This document shows, piece by piece, positions 1 to 8,677 of a stretch of 64,000 nucleotides of DNA. The DNA comes from Rhizobium brockwellii (GTDB taxonomy: Bacteria > Pseudomonadota > Alphaproteobacteria > Rhizobiales > Rhizobiaceae). The position numbers and the translations under genes were made by a program. The stretch lies in the NCBI RefSeq assembly GCF_000769405.2, contig NZ_CP053439.1, forward strand, positions 3,592,001 to 3,656,000, given 5' to 3'. The notes under the pieces are model-generated. The model worked only from the letters and a program-made list of their open reading frames with translations. It ran no database searches and was not told where the DNA came from. The stretch's first letter is position 1; each line of letters opens with the position of its first letter.

Positions 1-391
1 ACGTATGGCCAGTGACGATGAGATCGGCCTCGAAACTTTCGGCGGCGGTCGCAAGCAAGCCATAACGTGCCTCGCGGGCCGCAACCATGATACCGGTTTT
101 CGGCTTGTCGCCCTGCCAGATCATGATGATGTGGGGAATGCCGAGCGATGCGCAGAGGGCAGCGACGTCACGCGCCTCGTCTGCGGAGCCGGCGCGCAAC
201 GCATGATCGACGGTTGCAGCGTAAAGGGAAATCTTGAGATGGGGCGCGGCCTTCACAGCTTCATCGAGGAGGAGAAGCAGGCCGGTGGAATCGCTGCCGC
301 CTGATATCGCGACGAGAATGCGCGCGGGGCTTTGAAGCGACGTGAGAAACTGGAGGATCGCCAGTTGAGGCGATGCGGCTTCTGGAGACAT
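1..391 (-). CDS. tilS: tRNA(Ile)-lysidine synthase, N-terminal part (runs off the left edge)
   Basis: This is the first ~130 codons of TilS, which uses ATP to attach lysine to C34 of the CAU-anticodon tRNA-Ile so that it reads AUA codons; it is normally essential and cytoplasmic. The translation from the ATG at 391 carries the PP-loop ATP-pyrophosphatase signature SGGSDST at about residues 30-36, followed by a Rossmann-like run (TVDHALRAGSADEA) typical of the family. The 3' part lies outside the window. It starts 11 bp downstream of the cpoB stop, so it is probably co-transcribed with cpoB; in many rhizobia tilS follows the tol-pal-cpoB cluster and precedes ftsH. Family assignment is secure; completeness cannot be judged. 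Confidence 0.93.
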   Translation of the reverse strand, partial: MSPEAASPQLAILQFLTSLQSPARILVAISGGSDSTGLLLLLDEAVKAAPHLKISLYAATVDHALRAGSADEARDVAALCASLGIPHIIMIWQGDKPKTGIMVAAREARYGLLATAAESFEADLIVTGHT

Positions 392-402
392 CCCGGAAGA
401 CC

Positions 403-1389
403 TTAGCAGGCGAGGCGCTTCTGTTCGCTCGCAACCTTGCTTATGACGGCGCGAGAGGCCTTCGGATAACGCTTCGACACTTCGCGCAGCGTCGCGCAGG
501 CCGTCTCGGTATTGTCGAGGGCGGCAAGCGACATACCGAGCTTCAGCAGCATTTCCGGCGCCTTTTCCGATGTGCCGTATTTCTGATGCGCATTGAGGAA
601 GGTCTTGGCCGCCTCATTGTACTTGCCCTGCGAATAGAGCGCTTCGCCGAGCCAGAAATTGGCGTCCGCTGCCCGCGCGCTGCTCGGGTAGTGGGTGATG
701 TACTGCGTGAATTCCTGCTCGGCCGTGCTGTAATCACCGGATAGCACGTGGCCATAAGCGGCCTTGTACTGGTCGGCCTCGCTGCCGAGCGAGGCGGTCT
801 GCTGCGGCGTTTTTGTGTTGGCATCGGGAATCGGCCCGGAACCGACCGTGGCATTCTCGTCGACACTTCCGCCGATCGGATTGCCGTTCTGATCGAAATC
901 GATCGAGCCGAGCTCCTTCGGCGGCTGGCCGAGGCCGCTATTCTCAGGCACGCTGGTGGAGGGAGCCGTTTCGGCTCCCTGCGGTGCTTGAATCACCTTG
1001 GCGATGTCGTCGCCTCCGGAGGCTGCCGGAGCGGCATCGGTCTCGCTCTTCTTGACAGGGGCCTTGGCGCCGCCGCCGGCACCGGTCTTTTCGAGCTGCT
1101 GGAAGCGGAATTCATTGTCTTCCTGCTGCTTGCGGATCGTCTCCTGCATCTGCAGAAGCTGAAAGCTCATCTCTTCGATCCGGCCGTTTAGCTGCCGCAA
1201 CTGCTCTTCGAGCTGCTGCACGCGGACCTCTGCATCGCCGCTCTGCACCTTGATGACGGGCGGCGCCGCCTGGTTTTCCGCGGATCGGCCGCCGAGATGT
1301 AGCCCGAAGAACGAGGCCGAATAGGCCGCCCGTTCGCTTCCGGTCACAGCCGCGAGGCAGAGCATGCCTGCCACGACAAATTTCTTCAT
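403..1389 (-). CDS. cpoB: Cell division coordinator CpoB (YbgF)
   Basis: A 328-residue periplasmic protein that in E. coli links Tol energisation to peptidoglycan synthesis during constriction. From the ATG at 1389 (MKKFVVAGMLCLAAV) there is a Sec signal peptide of about 25 residues, then a Gln/Glu-rich coiled coil (about residues 50-105, QQLEEQLRQLNGRIEEM), a low-complexity linker, and C-terminal tetratricopeptide repeats (about 205-320, including FWLGEALYSQGKYNEAAKTF). The frame stays open upstream to 1572, but the extension has no signal peptide and crosses the pal terminator, so the ATG at 1389 is preferred. It lies last in the tol-pal order and is separated from pal by a terminator, so it probably has its own promoter shared with tilS. 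Confidence 0.92.
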   Translation of the reverse strand: MKKFVVAGMLCLAAVTGSERAAYSASFFGLHLGGRSAENQAAPPVIKVQSGDAEVRVQQLEEQLRQLNGRIEEMSFQLLQMQETIRKQQEDNEFRFQQLEKTGAGGGAKAPVKKSETDAAPAASGGDDIAKVIQAPQGAETAPSTSVPENSGLGQPPKELGSIDFDQNGNPIGGSVDENATVGSGPIPDANTKTPQQTASLGSEADQYKAAYGHVLSGDYSTAEQEFTQYITHYPSSARAADANFWLGEALYSQGKYNEAAKTFLNAHQKYGTSEKAPEMLLKLGMSLAALDNTETACATLREVSKRYPKASRAVISKVASEQKRLAC

Positions 1390-1487
1390 ATGTATCGTCC
1401 TGTCCCAGTGATTCTTCGCACCTCGATGGCACGAACAGGAGATTTTTCCAATTGCTTTCAAAAAGCAACGGAGTCTGGCCAAAGTGT

Positions 1488-1527
1488 GGTCAAAAAGAAA
1501 AGGCGGCCCCTGAGGGGACCGCCTTTC
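1488..1527 (-). terminator. Rho-independent terminator after pal
   Basis: Read on the minus strand, a GC-rich hairpin (AAAGGCGG...CCGCCTTT with inner CCCC/GGGG pairing around a TCA loop) is followed by a T-rich tract (TTTTCTTTTT). It lies about 25 bp past the pal stop codon and should end the tolB-pal message before cpoB. Confidence 0.85.
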
Positions 1528-1552
1528 GAAAAAGCGAAGTGTTGCTCGGCAA

Positions 1553-2086
1553 TTACATGCCGGCGCCGCCAAGCACGGTAACCGCGCGGCGGTTCTGCGA
1601 CCAGCAGGAAATATCGTCGCAGACGGCGACCGGACGTTCCTTGCCGTAGGAGATCGTCTTCAGGCGCTGCGCCGGGACGCCGCGCGAAGCGAGATAGTCC
1701 TTGGCGGCAGCAGCACGGCGGGCGCCGAGCGCGAGGTTGTATTCGCGCGTGCCGCGTTCGTCGGCATGGCCTTCGACGGTGATCTGGTAATTCGGGTAGC
1801 GGCCGAGCCACTGGGCCTGACGGTCGAGCGTCTGCGAGGCATCGGCGCGGATCGACGAGGAGTCGGTGTCAAAGAAGATGCGGTCGCCGACATTGACAGT
1901 GAAGTCCTGGGCCGAGCCCGGCGTTGCAGCGCCGCCAGCACCGCTGCCGAGGCCGAGGTCGCCGGCGCTGTTCGGCGGCTTCTTGGCGCAGCTTGCGAGC
2001 GCGAGGCCGGCGATAAGCGCTATCATGACGGGGTTGCGGGCGAAATTCTGCATGCGGCTCATTGCCGGGGTATGAATTCGGCTCAT
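1553..2086 (-). CDS. pal: Peptidoglycan-associated lipoprotein Pal
   Basis: Outer-membrane lipoprotein that binds peptidoglycan and TolB and pulls the envelope layers together at the division site. The 177-residue product has a hydrophobic signal ending in a lipobox (LASC, Cys at about residue 33), a Gly/Ala-rich linker, and a C-terminal OmpA-like domain with the peptidoglycan-binding signature GHADERGTREYNLALGARRA. The start at 2086 is chosen because AAGGAG sits six bases upstream; a further in-frame ATG at 2062 is less well placed. The 152-bp gap to tolB suggests an internal promoter. A strong terminator follows. Confidence 0.95.
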   Translation of the reverse strand: MSRIHTPAMSRMQNFARNPVMIALIAGLALASCAKKPPNSAGDLGLGSGAGGAATPGSAQDFTVNVGDRIFFDTDSSSIRADASQTLDRQAQWLGRYPNYQITVEGHADERGTREYNLALGARRAAAAKDYLASRGVPAQRLKTISYGKERPVAVCDDISCWSQNRRAVTVLGGAGM

Positions 2087-2238
2087 GGCCGGTCTCCTTG
2101 CGATTTCATCAGGGTTTCCGGACAGTAACCGCACTCGGTTAACCGCCCCTCAAAGATTATGGTTAACAATTTGCTATTTTGTCCCTTGGCCGCTCGGTTC
2201 CATGACTTTGGGGCGACAAGAAGGCAGCAGCACATCGC

Positions 2239-3546
2239 CTATTCCATAAGCGGCGACCAGGCGGGGTCGGAGCCGTAGGTCGGCGTCTTCACGAGCTGCT
2301 CGTTGTAACCGGTCAGATCGATCGAATAGAGCTGCGGACCGCCCGAACCCGCCGCCTGGCGGAAGAACATCAGCACGCGGCCGTTCGGCGCCCAGGTCGG
2401 ACCCTCATTGTGGAAGCCGGTCGTCAGGATGCGCTCGCCGGACCCATCCGGCTTCATCACGCCGATCGAGAACTTGCCACCGGCCTGTTTGGTGAAGGCG
2501 ATGAGATCGCCGCGCGGCGACCAGACCGGCGTCGAATAGGAGCCGTCGCCGAAGGAAATACGGGTCTGGCCGGAACCATCGGCGTTCATCACGTAGATCT
2601 GCGGCTTTCCGCCGCGGTCGCTTTCGAAGCTGACGCGTGCGCCGTCAGGCGAATAGGAGGGCGACGTGTCGATCGCCGCCGTCGAGGTCAGCCGCGTCGT
2701 GGTGCGCGAGCGCAGGTCCATCGTATAGATGTTGGAATTGGCATCCTGCTGCAGGCTCATGATCACCTTTTGACCATCAGGCGAAAAGCGCGGCGAGAAG
2801 GTCATGCCGGGGAAATTGCCGACGACCTCGCGCTGCCCGGTTTCCAGCTGAAGCAGATAGACCCGCGGCTGCTGGTTGGCAAAGGACATGTAAGTGACTT
2901 CCTGCCGGCTCGGCGAGAAGCGCGGCGTCAGCACGAGATCGCTGCCATCCGTCAGCATGCGCACGTTGAAGCCGTCCTGATCCATGATCGCCAGTTGGCG
3001 CTTGCGCTGCTGCTTGGTGCCGGATTCGGAGACGAAGACGACGCGGGTGTCGAAATAACCTTCCTCACCAGTGATCTGCTTGTAGATCGCATCGGCGATG
3101 ATGTGAGCCACACGGCGCCAGTTCTCCGGCTGCGTATAGAACTGTTGACCGGTCATCTGCTGCCCGGCGAACGGGTCCCAGAGCCGGAATTCGGCGCGAA
3201 GACGGCCATCCGCTTCCTTGGTAACCCGGCCGGTAACCAGCGCCTGTGCATTGATGACCTTCCAGTCCTCGAACCGCGGCGAAGCGTCGGGATTAGAAAT
3301 CTTCTCGATGAAGGCGGTTTTGTTGATGGGTGCGAAGAGACCGGACCGCTGCAAGTCGGCGGCGATGACTTGCGAGACCTGCGCCCCCATGTCGCCCTGG
3401 AAGTCAGTCACCGCAATCGGCATCGGCTGGACATTGCCTTTTCGGATGTCGAGGGTGACCAGCGCGTTGGCCGGCGTTGCAAAGACGGCAGCGGTCATCA
3501 GACCGACTGCAACCAAAATGGCGCGAAAAAAGGAACACTTTGTCAT
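2239..3546 (-). CDS. tolB: Tol-Pal system translocation protein TolB
   Basis: Periplasmic 435-residue protein that binds Pal and, when displaced by TolA, lets Pal bind peptidoglycan. A Sec signal peptide (residues 1-28, ending ATPANA) is followed by the N-terminal domain that carries the TolA-binding region, and then by a six-bladed beta-propeller (about 165-430) seen as repeated SPDG/SPRG-type motifs ([40 protein letters not shown]). Length matches the family. It starts 20 bp after the small TolA-C-like gene and is part of the tolQRA-tolB transcription unit. Confidence 0.97.
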   Translation of the reverse strand: MTKCSFFRAILVAVGLMTAAVFATPANALVTLDIRKGNVQPMPIAVTDFQGDMGAQVSQVIAADLQRSGLFAPINKTAFIEKISNPDASPRFEDWKVINAQALVTGRVTKEADGRLRAEFRLWDPFAGQQMTGQQFYTQPENWRRVAHIIADAIYKQITGEEGYFDTRVVFVSESGTKQQRKRQLAIMDQDGFNVRMLTDGSDLVLTPRFSPSRQEVTYMSFANQQPRVYLLQLETGQREVVGNFPGMTFSPRFSPDGQKVIMSLQQDANSNIYTMDLRSRTTTRLTSTAAIDTSPSYSPDGARVSFESDRGGKPQIYVMNADGSGQTRISFGDGSYSTPVWSPRGDLIAFTKQAGGKFSIGVMKPDGSGERILTTGFHNEGPTWAPNGRVLMFFRQAAGSGGPQLYSIDLTGYNEQLVKTPTYGSDPAWSPLME

Positions 3547-3566
3547 ACCAAACAGCCTTTCAGCAT

Positions 3567-3980
3567 CTATGGAGTCGGATCGCCGGATTCAAAGTGCAGG
3601 ACGACCTCGTTCCAGGATTCGTATTTTTCTTTCGGGGGCATCGGGAATGGCGACGAGCGCTGTACCGCCTGGAGAGCCGCGGCCGACAGGCCTTCTCGAG
3701 CAGCTTCGTTGTCGCCCGAGGCTGTTACCTCGGGTGAACCAACGATCGCCCCATTCTTGTCGAGCCGCAGATGGACGGTGATCGCAACTCTGCTGCCCCT
3801 CGCCTGCCCGGGAGGAACATTGAAGGAGGAAGCAATTGCGTGCTGGAAATCCATGGCTGACTTCTTGGAGGTCGCCGCGTCGACCGACTGTGCCAACGCC
3901 TCAGGCGCACAAGCCAGAATCGCTCCAAGCATGATGGCGGCTGCAAAAGACTTGTTGCCATGGGACAGATCCGTCAGCAT
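3567..3980 (-). CDS. Small exported TolA C-terminal-domain-like protein
   Basis: A 137-residue protein with a signal peptide (cleavage likely after APEALA near residue 30) and then a single domain that aligns to the last ~90 residues of TolA next door. Matching stretches are [17 protein letters not shown] against VHMKLDKDGNIIGQPEV in TolA, and [15 protein letters not shown] against FSMLPKDKYEAWNEF. It has neither the TolA membrane anchor nor the Pro/Lys-rich stalk. Its ATG follows the tolA stop codon directly (TAG then ATG), which predicts translational coupling. I infer a duplication of the TolA C-terminal domain turned into a soluble periplasmic protein; its function is unknown. It may compete with TolA for TolB, or assist it. 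Confidence 0.85.
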   Translation of the reverse strand: MLTDLSHGNKSFAAAIMLGAILACAPEALAQSVDAATSKKSAMDFQHAIASSFNVPPGQARGSRVAITVHLRLDKNGAIVGSPEVTASGDNEAAREGLSAAALQAVQRSSPFPMPPKEKYESWNEVVLHFESGDPTP

Positions 3981-5120
3981 CTAGATTCCCATAGAACTCG
4001 GATCGAAATTCAGGTCGAACTCATTCCAAGCCTCATACTTGTCCTTCGGAAGCATCGAGAAAGGGGCGGACTTCATGACAGCTCTATAGGCCCCGCCTTC
4101 CAACGCACGGCGTGTGGCATCGCTGCTACTGCCGCCCGATGACTCGACTTCTGGCTGACCAATAATATTACCATCCTTGTCGAGTTTCATGTGCACCTTG
4201 ATGACCATGCCGGAAAGGCCTTCCATCCCCGGGGTGACAAGCCAATTGCCCTCGATCAAGCCGCGCACCGCATCTTCTTCGCTCTGGCTGAGCTTGGAAC
4301 CACCGTTGCTCTTCTTCGCGCCGAGCGATGCCTCCTGCGTCGAACGCTTGGCGCCGCCAGCGGAAGGGTCGGTCTTGTTCAGCAACGCCGCAACCTCGTC
4401 GGCATTGAAATCGCTCTTCATCGCCGAAGCGGATTTCGCCGTTTCCTGCTTCTTGTCCGCCTTCTTCTTGTCGGTCGGCACGTCGGCGGTCTTCGGCTGG
4501 TCCGGGGTCTTTTCCGGAGGCTTTTCGGCGGGCTTCTGTGGTTCCGGCGGCTTCACCTGCGGCTTGGCGACGGGGGTCGGTACATTGTCCGGCAACGCCT
4601 CGGCGTCCGGCTTCGGCGGTTCCTCCGGCTTGGCCTGCTCTTCCGGCGGTTTTTCCTCAGGCTTCGGCGGCGTCACTTCGACGGGCTTCGGCGGCGGAAT
4701 GGAAGCCACTTCTTTCGGCTGCTCGACTTCCGTTTCCTCCTTGACGATGTCCTTGACATCATTCGGCTTCGGATCGGTCTTCGGCATCGGCTTTTCGCTC
4801 GAATTCGCCGCGGCAGCCTCGCTATTGCTGGGCTTGGCGTTCGGCACCGGAGGCGTTTTCAGGTCGACATTGTTGTCGCCGGCGTTCTCCGCCGGTTGCG
4901 CGATCGGCGGCCGCGTCGTTGGCACGGGCGCGGAAGTCTCCTTCTTCGGAGCCTTCTTGTCGCCCTGCTGCATCTGGGTAATGGATTCCACCGGCACCAG
5001 ATCGACCGGCATGGCCTCGAAATCCTCCACCTTGAAGGATTCCGGAGCGCCGAGCGACACCATCGCCCAGGTGAGCACCAGGCCGTGCAAAACAGCAGAT
5101 GTGATGACACTGGCCTTCAT
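3981..5120 (-). CDS. tolA: Tol-Pal system protein TolA (TonB-like energy transducer)
   Basis: Inner-membrane protein of 379 residues that transmits force from TolQR to TolB-Pal. It has one N-terminal membrane anchor (about residues 5-25, SAVLHGLVLTWAMVSLG, carrying the conserved Ser-His type face), a long Pro/Glu/Lys stalk (about 55-245, repeats of KPEEKPPEE type) and a C-terminal TonB/TolA-like domain (about 285-375). The stalk is proline-rich rather than the alanine-rich helix of enterobacterial TolA, as is usual in Rhizobiales. It begins 8 bp after tolR and its stop abuts the start of the paralogous small gene. Confidence 0.94.
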   Translation of the reverse strand: MKASVITSAVLHGLVLTWAMVSLGAPESFKVEDFEAMPVDLVPVESITQMQQGDKKAPKKETSAPVPTTRPPIAQPAENAGDNNVDLKTPPVPNAKPSNSEAAAANSSEKPMPKTDPKPNDVKDIVKEETEVEQPKEVASIPPPKPVEVTPPKPEEKPPEEQAKPEEPPKPDAEALPDNVPTPVAKPQVKPPEPQKPAEKPPEKTPDQPKTADVPTDKKKADKKQETAKSASAMKSDFNADEVAALLNKTDPSAGGAKRSTQEASLGAKKSNGGSKLSQSEEDAVRGLIEGNWLVTPGMEGLSGMVIKVHMKLDKDGNIIGQPEVESSGGSSSDATRRALEGGAYRAVMKSAPFSMLPKDKYEAWNEFDLNFDPSSMGI

Positions 5121-5128
5121 TTTGAGCG

Positions 5129-5584
5129 CTATTGGTCCTTCTTCTGCTGCGTCACGAGGCCGATATTCTTGAAGCCTGCGCCCTGGATACGGGCCATGAC
5201 GTCGGCGATGACGCCGTAGGGCGCTGTCGCGTCGCCGCGCACGAAGATACGTTCGTTATAACCGGTGGTGGCGATCGCCTCGAGCTTGGCGGCGATCTCC
5301 GCTGCCGGGATCGGCGTTTCCTGCAGGAACACCTCGCCGTCATTCTTGACGGAGATGGTAATCGGCTGCGTCTCGGAATTCAGCGCCTTGGCCTGCGTTT
5401 CCGGCAGGTCGATCGGCACGCCGACGGTCATCATCGGTGCCGCGACCATGAAGATGATCAAAAGCACCAGCATGACGTCGACGAGCGGCGTCACGTTGAT
5501 TTCAGAAATTACGGCCCTGTTCCGACCGCCGCGACGACGGCGTCCGCCGCCCCCGCCGCCATTGCCTCCAACAGCCATACCCAT
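5129..5584 (-). CDS. tolR: Tol-Pal system protein TolR (ExbD family)
   Basis: Proton-channel subunit of the TolQR motor, 151 residues. After a Gly/Arg-rich N-terminal segment (GGNGGGGGGRRRRGG) comes the ExbD/TolR signature INVTPLVDVMLVLLIIFMV, whose aspartate is the known proton-carrying residue, and then a periplasmic domain. Start at 5584 has GGAG upstream; a second ATG two codons later is possible. It lies 18 bp downstream of tolQ. The polyglycine tract is a noticeable feature of this copy. Confidence 0.95.
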   Translation of the reverse strand: MGMAVGGNGGGGGGRRRRGGRNRAVISEINVTPLVDVMLVLLIIFMVAAPMMTVGVPIDLPETQAKALNSETQPITISVKNDGEVFLQETPIPAAEIAAKLEAIATTGYNERIFVRGDATAPYGVIADVMARIQGAGFKNIGLVTQQKKDQ

Positions 5585-5602
5585 GTCAGAATACTCCGTT
5601 GG

Positions 5603-6322
5603 TTACTGAGCGGCAGCGCGCGGCTGCAGTTTCTCGTCGATCTGGCGCGAAAGTATGGCGGAGAATTCATCCGCAAAACCTTCCATGCGACCCGAAAGCT
5701 TGCCGGCATCGGCAGAGAACTTGTTGTAGGCGATAACCGCGGGGATAGCGGCGACGAGGCCGATCGCGGTGGCAAGCAGCGCTTCGGCGATACCGGGCGC
5801 AACCACCGCAAGGTTGGTCGACTTCGAACCGGCGATCGCCTGGAACGAAGTCATGATGCCGACGACCGTGCCGAACAGACCGATGAACGGACCGGCCGAG
5901 CCGATGGTCGCCAGCGATCCAAGGCGGGCGCCGAGAAATTCGGTTTCACGGGCGAGCGTCACGTCCATCGCGCGGTCGATACGCATCTGCAGGCCGATCG
6001 GCGAGCGGGCGCCGCGTTCAAAAGATTTCTTCCACTCGCGCATCGCGGCCACGAAGATCGCCGCGAGCCCGGTATTGCTGCGTTCCGACAGCGAGCGGTA
6101 GAGTTCTTCCAGCGACTGGCCCGACCAGAACACCTGTTCGAACTTGTCGAACTGGCGCCTTGCGCGGCCATATGCCAGATATTTGTCGATGACGATCGCC
6201 CACGTCCATACCGAGGCTGCGATGAGCCCGAGCATGACGAGCTTGACGACGATGCCGGCCTGCATGAAAAGCGACCAGAGGCTGACGTCCGTCGTTGCTG
6301 CTGCCAATCCTACTTGTTCCAT
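5603..6322 (-). CDS. tolQ: Tol-Pal system protein TolQ (MotA/ExbB family)
   Basis: Channel subunit of the TolQR proton-driven motor in the inner membrane, 239 residues. Three membrane segments are visible (about residues 22-45, 130-155 and 170-195), with the family core TIGSAGPFIGLFGTVVGIM and GIAEALLATAIGLVAAIPAV. The start is set at 6322 (MEQVGLAAA); an open extension to 6373 lacks family similarity. It is the first gene of tolQRA-tolB. The 375 bp between it and ybgC probably contain the main promoter. Confidence 0.96.
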   Translation of the reverse strand: MEQVGLAAATTDVSLWSLFMQAGIVVKLVMLGLIAASVWTWAIVIDKYLAYGRARRQFDKFEQVFWSGQSLEELYRSLSERSNTGLAAIFVAAMREWKKSFERGARSPIGLQMRIDRAMDVTLARETEFLGARLGSLATIGSAGPFIGLFGTVVGIMTSFQAIAGSKSTNLAVVAPGIAEALLATAIGLVAAIPAVIAYNKFSADAGKLSGRMEGFADEFSAILSRQIDEKLQPRAAAQ

Positions 6323-6697
6323 TGGTCCAAAATCCCCGAATCCAAACGCCCGGTGCTGGACCGGGCGGCACAAACTGATCTCGCAAGAAGTGTCCGGCGG
6401 CCGCCGCCCAAAGCCCTGGTCAAACTTCCAAGCTCATCTTCCGCCTTCTTGCCGTCAAATTTGGTCAAAGGAAGGCGTGCACCGCACAAACTCCGACTTT
6501 CCCAGTAAGACACTATTATGGTTAATACATCGTTAGTGCCGGACTGTGACAGTAAGCCTGTGTTTGGAAGATTTCGTTCCATGGATTACTTGACCGGAGC
6601 AAGGTCCGGCTGCCGAAAGAGCGCTCATCCTGCGGCGCGGGAATTCCTTCACATAAAACTCAAGTTCTGACAAGACCTGAATTTCAGGCGATTCTCA
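6323..6697. other. Intergenic region between ybgC and tolQ
   Basis: 375 bp without a credible gene. Two GGTCAAA-type words occur in its first half and several short AT-rich tracts near 6520-6540 (GGTTAATACATCG). It must carry the tolQ promoter on the minus strand, but I cannot pick a convincing -35/-10 pair. No strong hairpin with a T-tract for ybgC was seen. Confidence 0.4.
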
Positions 6698-7153
6698 CTA
6701 CAACGGCGTACTGCCCTCCAGGAATTTCACCGCCAGTGTTTCCGGCAGCCGCCTCGGCCGCCCCCGAGCGTTGATGACGGCGATGATCACCTTGGCGGCG
6801 ATCAGCAGCGTTTCGCCCGAGCGAATCTGCTGATTGAGAACCATCTTGGCGCCGCCGGCTTTTTCCGTATGCGTCAGGATCGTCAGCACATCGTCCATGC
6901 GCGCCGGGCTCTTGAAGTCGATCTCCATGCGGTGGACGACGAAAACCAGCCCCTCCTCGTCGGCGCTGACGAGTTCGCGCTGCTCGACGCCGAGGCAGCG
7001 CAGATAATCGGTTCGGCCGCGCTCCAGGAAATGCAGGTAGCGGGCGTGATAGACCAGACCGGAAAAGTCCGTATCTTCATAATAAACCCGCTGGACAAGG
7101 CGGTGTCCGGTCTCAGTCAGCTCTCCCGAAATGGAAAAAGGGCGTTCCGTCAT
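6698..7153 (-). CDS. ybgC: Acyl-CoA thioesterase YbgC (Tol-Pal associated)
   Basis: Hotdog-fold thioesterase of 151 residues, conserved at the head of tol-pal clusters. The catalytic region YYEDTDFSGLVYHARYLHF (about residues 23-41) contains the Asp and His expected for the 4-hydroxybenzoyl-CoA thioesterase family. The start at 7153 is supported by GGAG seven bases upstream. It is separated from tolQ by 375 bp, so co-transcription is uncertain. In E. coli the enzyme acts on short-chain acyl-CoA or acyl-ACP and associates with phospholipid synthesis; its contribution to Tol function is not clear. Confidence 0.93.
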   Translation of the reverse strand: MTERPFSISGELTETGHRLVQRVYYEDTDFSGLVYHARYLHFLERGRTDYLRCLGVEQRELVSADEEGLVFVVHRMEIDFKSPARMDDVLTILTHTEKAGGAKMVLNQQIRSGETLLIAAKVIIAVINARGRPRRLPETLAVKFLEGSTPL

Positions 7154-7217
7154 AATTTTCTCCAAACTGAGGTGCCCTCTTTGGCGCAACGCTTCCGGAC
7201 AGGCAAGCATTGAATGA

Positions 7218-7247
7218 TTGTCACAATTCCTAACTATTCCCGATAAT
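7218..7247 (+). promoter_or_regulatory. Putative sigma-70 promoter of sqdBDC
   Basis: TTGTCA (7218-7223), an 18-bp spacer and GATAAT (7242-7247) lie 26 bp before the sqdB start codon. Both hexamers are close to the vegetative consensus. No PHO-box-like direct repeat was recognised here, although sulfolipid genes are often tied to phosphate supply. Confidence 0.45.
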
Positions 7248-7272
7248 GAGCGACCAATCAGGAGACGGTGCG

Positions 7273-8493
7273 ATGAAGATTGCGGTTATGGGCGGAGACG
7301 GTTTCATTGGTTGGCCAACGTCGCTGCATCTCTCCGATGCCGGGCATGATATCCATATCCTCGACAATCTCTCGCGCCGCTGGATCGACACCGAACTTGG
7401 CGTTCAGTCGCTGACCCCGATGGATTCGATCCAGGAGCGCACCCGCATCTGGCATTCCGAAACCGGGCGCCGCATCCACTTCAATCTGATCGATCTCGCC
7501 AAGGATTACGAACTCCTGAAGAACTGGCTTTCCGAACACCGCCCGGATGCCGTCATCCATTTCGCCGAACAGCGGGCCGCGCCCTATTCGATGAAGAGCG
7601 ACCGCCACAAGAACTACACGGTCAACAACAATGTCAGCGCCACGCACAACCTGCTGAACGCGCTGACGGAACTCAATCTCGATGCCCATCTCATCCATCT
7701 CGGCACCATGGGCGTCTACGGCTATTCGACGGTCGGGGCGGCGATCCCCGAGGGCTACTTGCCGGTCGGCATCGAAACCGCCGGCGGCGAGACGGTCAGC
7801 CAGGAAATCCTCTACCCCTCCAATCCCGGCTCGATCTATCACATGACCAAGTGCCTGGATCAGCTTCTCTTCCAGTTCTACGCGCGGAATGACGGCCTGA
7901 GGATCACCGATCTGCACCAGGGCATCGTCTGGGGCACGCATACCGAGCAGACGCGCCGCCACGCGCAGCTGATCAACCGTTTCGACTATGACGGCGATTA
8001 CGGCACGGTGCTGAACCGCTTCCTCATCCAGGCGGCGATCGGCTATCCACTGACGGTGCACGGCACCGGCGGCCAGACCCGTGCCTTCATCCATATCCAG
8101 GATTCGGTGCGCTGCATCGAGCTGGCGCTGAAAAATCCGCCGGCGCGCGGCGCCCGCGTCGAGATCTTCAACCAGATGACGGAAACCCACCGGGTGCGTG
8201 ACCTCGCCGAGATGATCGCCAGGATGAGCGGCGCCAGGATTGCCTGGCTGCCCAACCCGCGCAAGGAAGCCGCAGAAAACGAGTTGATCGTCCGGAACGA
8301 AAAATTCCGCGATCTCGGCCTCGACCCGATCACGCTGGAAGCAGGCCTGCTCGGCGAAATCGTCGACGTGGCGAAGAAATTCGCCTATCGCGTCGACCGC
8401 TCGCGCGTGCCTGCCGTCTCCGCCTGGACCAAGGACATCGCTGCGACGATCAATCACGATCCGGAAGGCAAGCGGCTGAAGTCGGTGTCGTGA
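7273..8493 (+). CDS. sqdB: UDP-sulfoquinovose synthase
   Basis: Converts UDP-glucose and sulfite to UDP-sulfoquinovose, the head-group donor for the sulfolipid SQDG. The 406-residue protein is an extended short-chain dehydrogenase: NAD-binding GGDGFIGWPTSLHLS at the N-terminus (matching the plant SQD1 / bacterial SqdB form), catalytic YHMTK around residue 194, and a C-terminal substrate domain. The start at 7273 is chosen for the AGGAG seven bases upstream. It is the first gene of a three-gene unit with sqdD and sqdC, the arrangement described for Sinorhizobium meliloti sqdBDC. A 178-bp gap holding a palindromic repeat separates it from sqdD. Confidence 0.93.
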   Translation: MKIAVMGGDGFIGWPTSLHLSDAGHDIHILDNLSRRWIDTELGVQSLTPMDSIQERTRIWHSETGRRIHFNLIDLAKDYELLKNWLSEHRPDAVIHFAEQRAAPYSMKSDRHKNYTVNNNVSATHNLLNALTELNLDAHLIHLGTMGVYGYSTVGAAIPEGYLPVGIETAGGETVSQEILYPSNPGSIYHMTKCLDQLLFQFYARNDGLRITDLHQGIVWGTHTEQTRRHAQLINRFDYDGDYGTVLNRFLIQAAIGYPLTVHGTGGQTRAFIHIQDSVRCIELALKNPPARGARVEIFNQMTETHRVRDLAEMIARMSGARIAWLPNPRKEAAENELIVRNEKFRDLGLDPITLEAGLLGEIVDVAKKFAYRVDRSRVPAVSAWTKDIAATINHDPEGKRLKSVS

Positions 8494-8526
8494 GTGAGCG
8501 AGTTCGCATTGGAAGGCTCAACTGGA

Positions 8527-8671
8527 ACTCCCTCATTCCTGTGCCTCTCACAGGAATCCAGCCACGGCGCGTCCGCGCCGTGAATGATGCTATTCATACA
8601 TCGCAAAAGCCTTTCGTGCCCAAGGACTTGGGCGCACTGGATTCCTGTGACAAGCACAGGAATGAGGGAGT
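8527..8671. repeat. Mosaic palindromic repeat (RIME-like) inside sqdBDC
   Basis: The 145-bp element has inverted ends: ACTCCCTCATTCCTGTGC at 8527-8544 is the exact reverse complement of 8654-8671. Next to these, CACAGGAATCCAG pairs with CTGGATTCCTGTG. Two internal hairpins lie between them (CACGGCGCG/CGCGCCGTG at 8563-8582 and GCCCAAG/CTTGGGC near 8618-8633). This layout of nested palindromes resembles the rhizobial intergenic mosaic elements. Its right end, GAGGGAG, sits seven bases before the sqdD ATG and appears to serve as the ribosome-binding site. Confidence 0.9.
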
Positions 8672-8677
8672 GTGGCA

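Noticed and set aside
1390..1572. Extension of cpoB to an upstream start at 1572
   Set aside because: The extra 61 residues cross the pal terminator and would bury the signal peptide.
2137..2167. CtrA site upstream of pal
   Set aside because: Two TTAA words are present (2139 and 2163) but about 20 bp apart, not seven.
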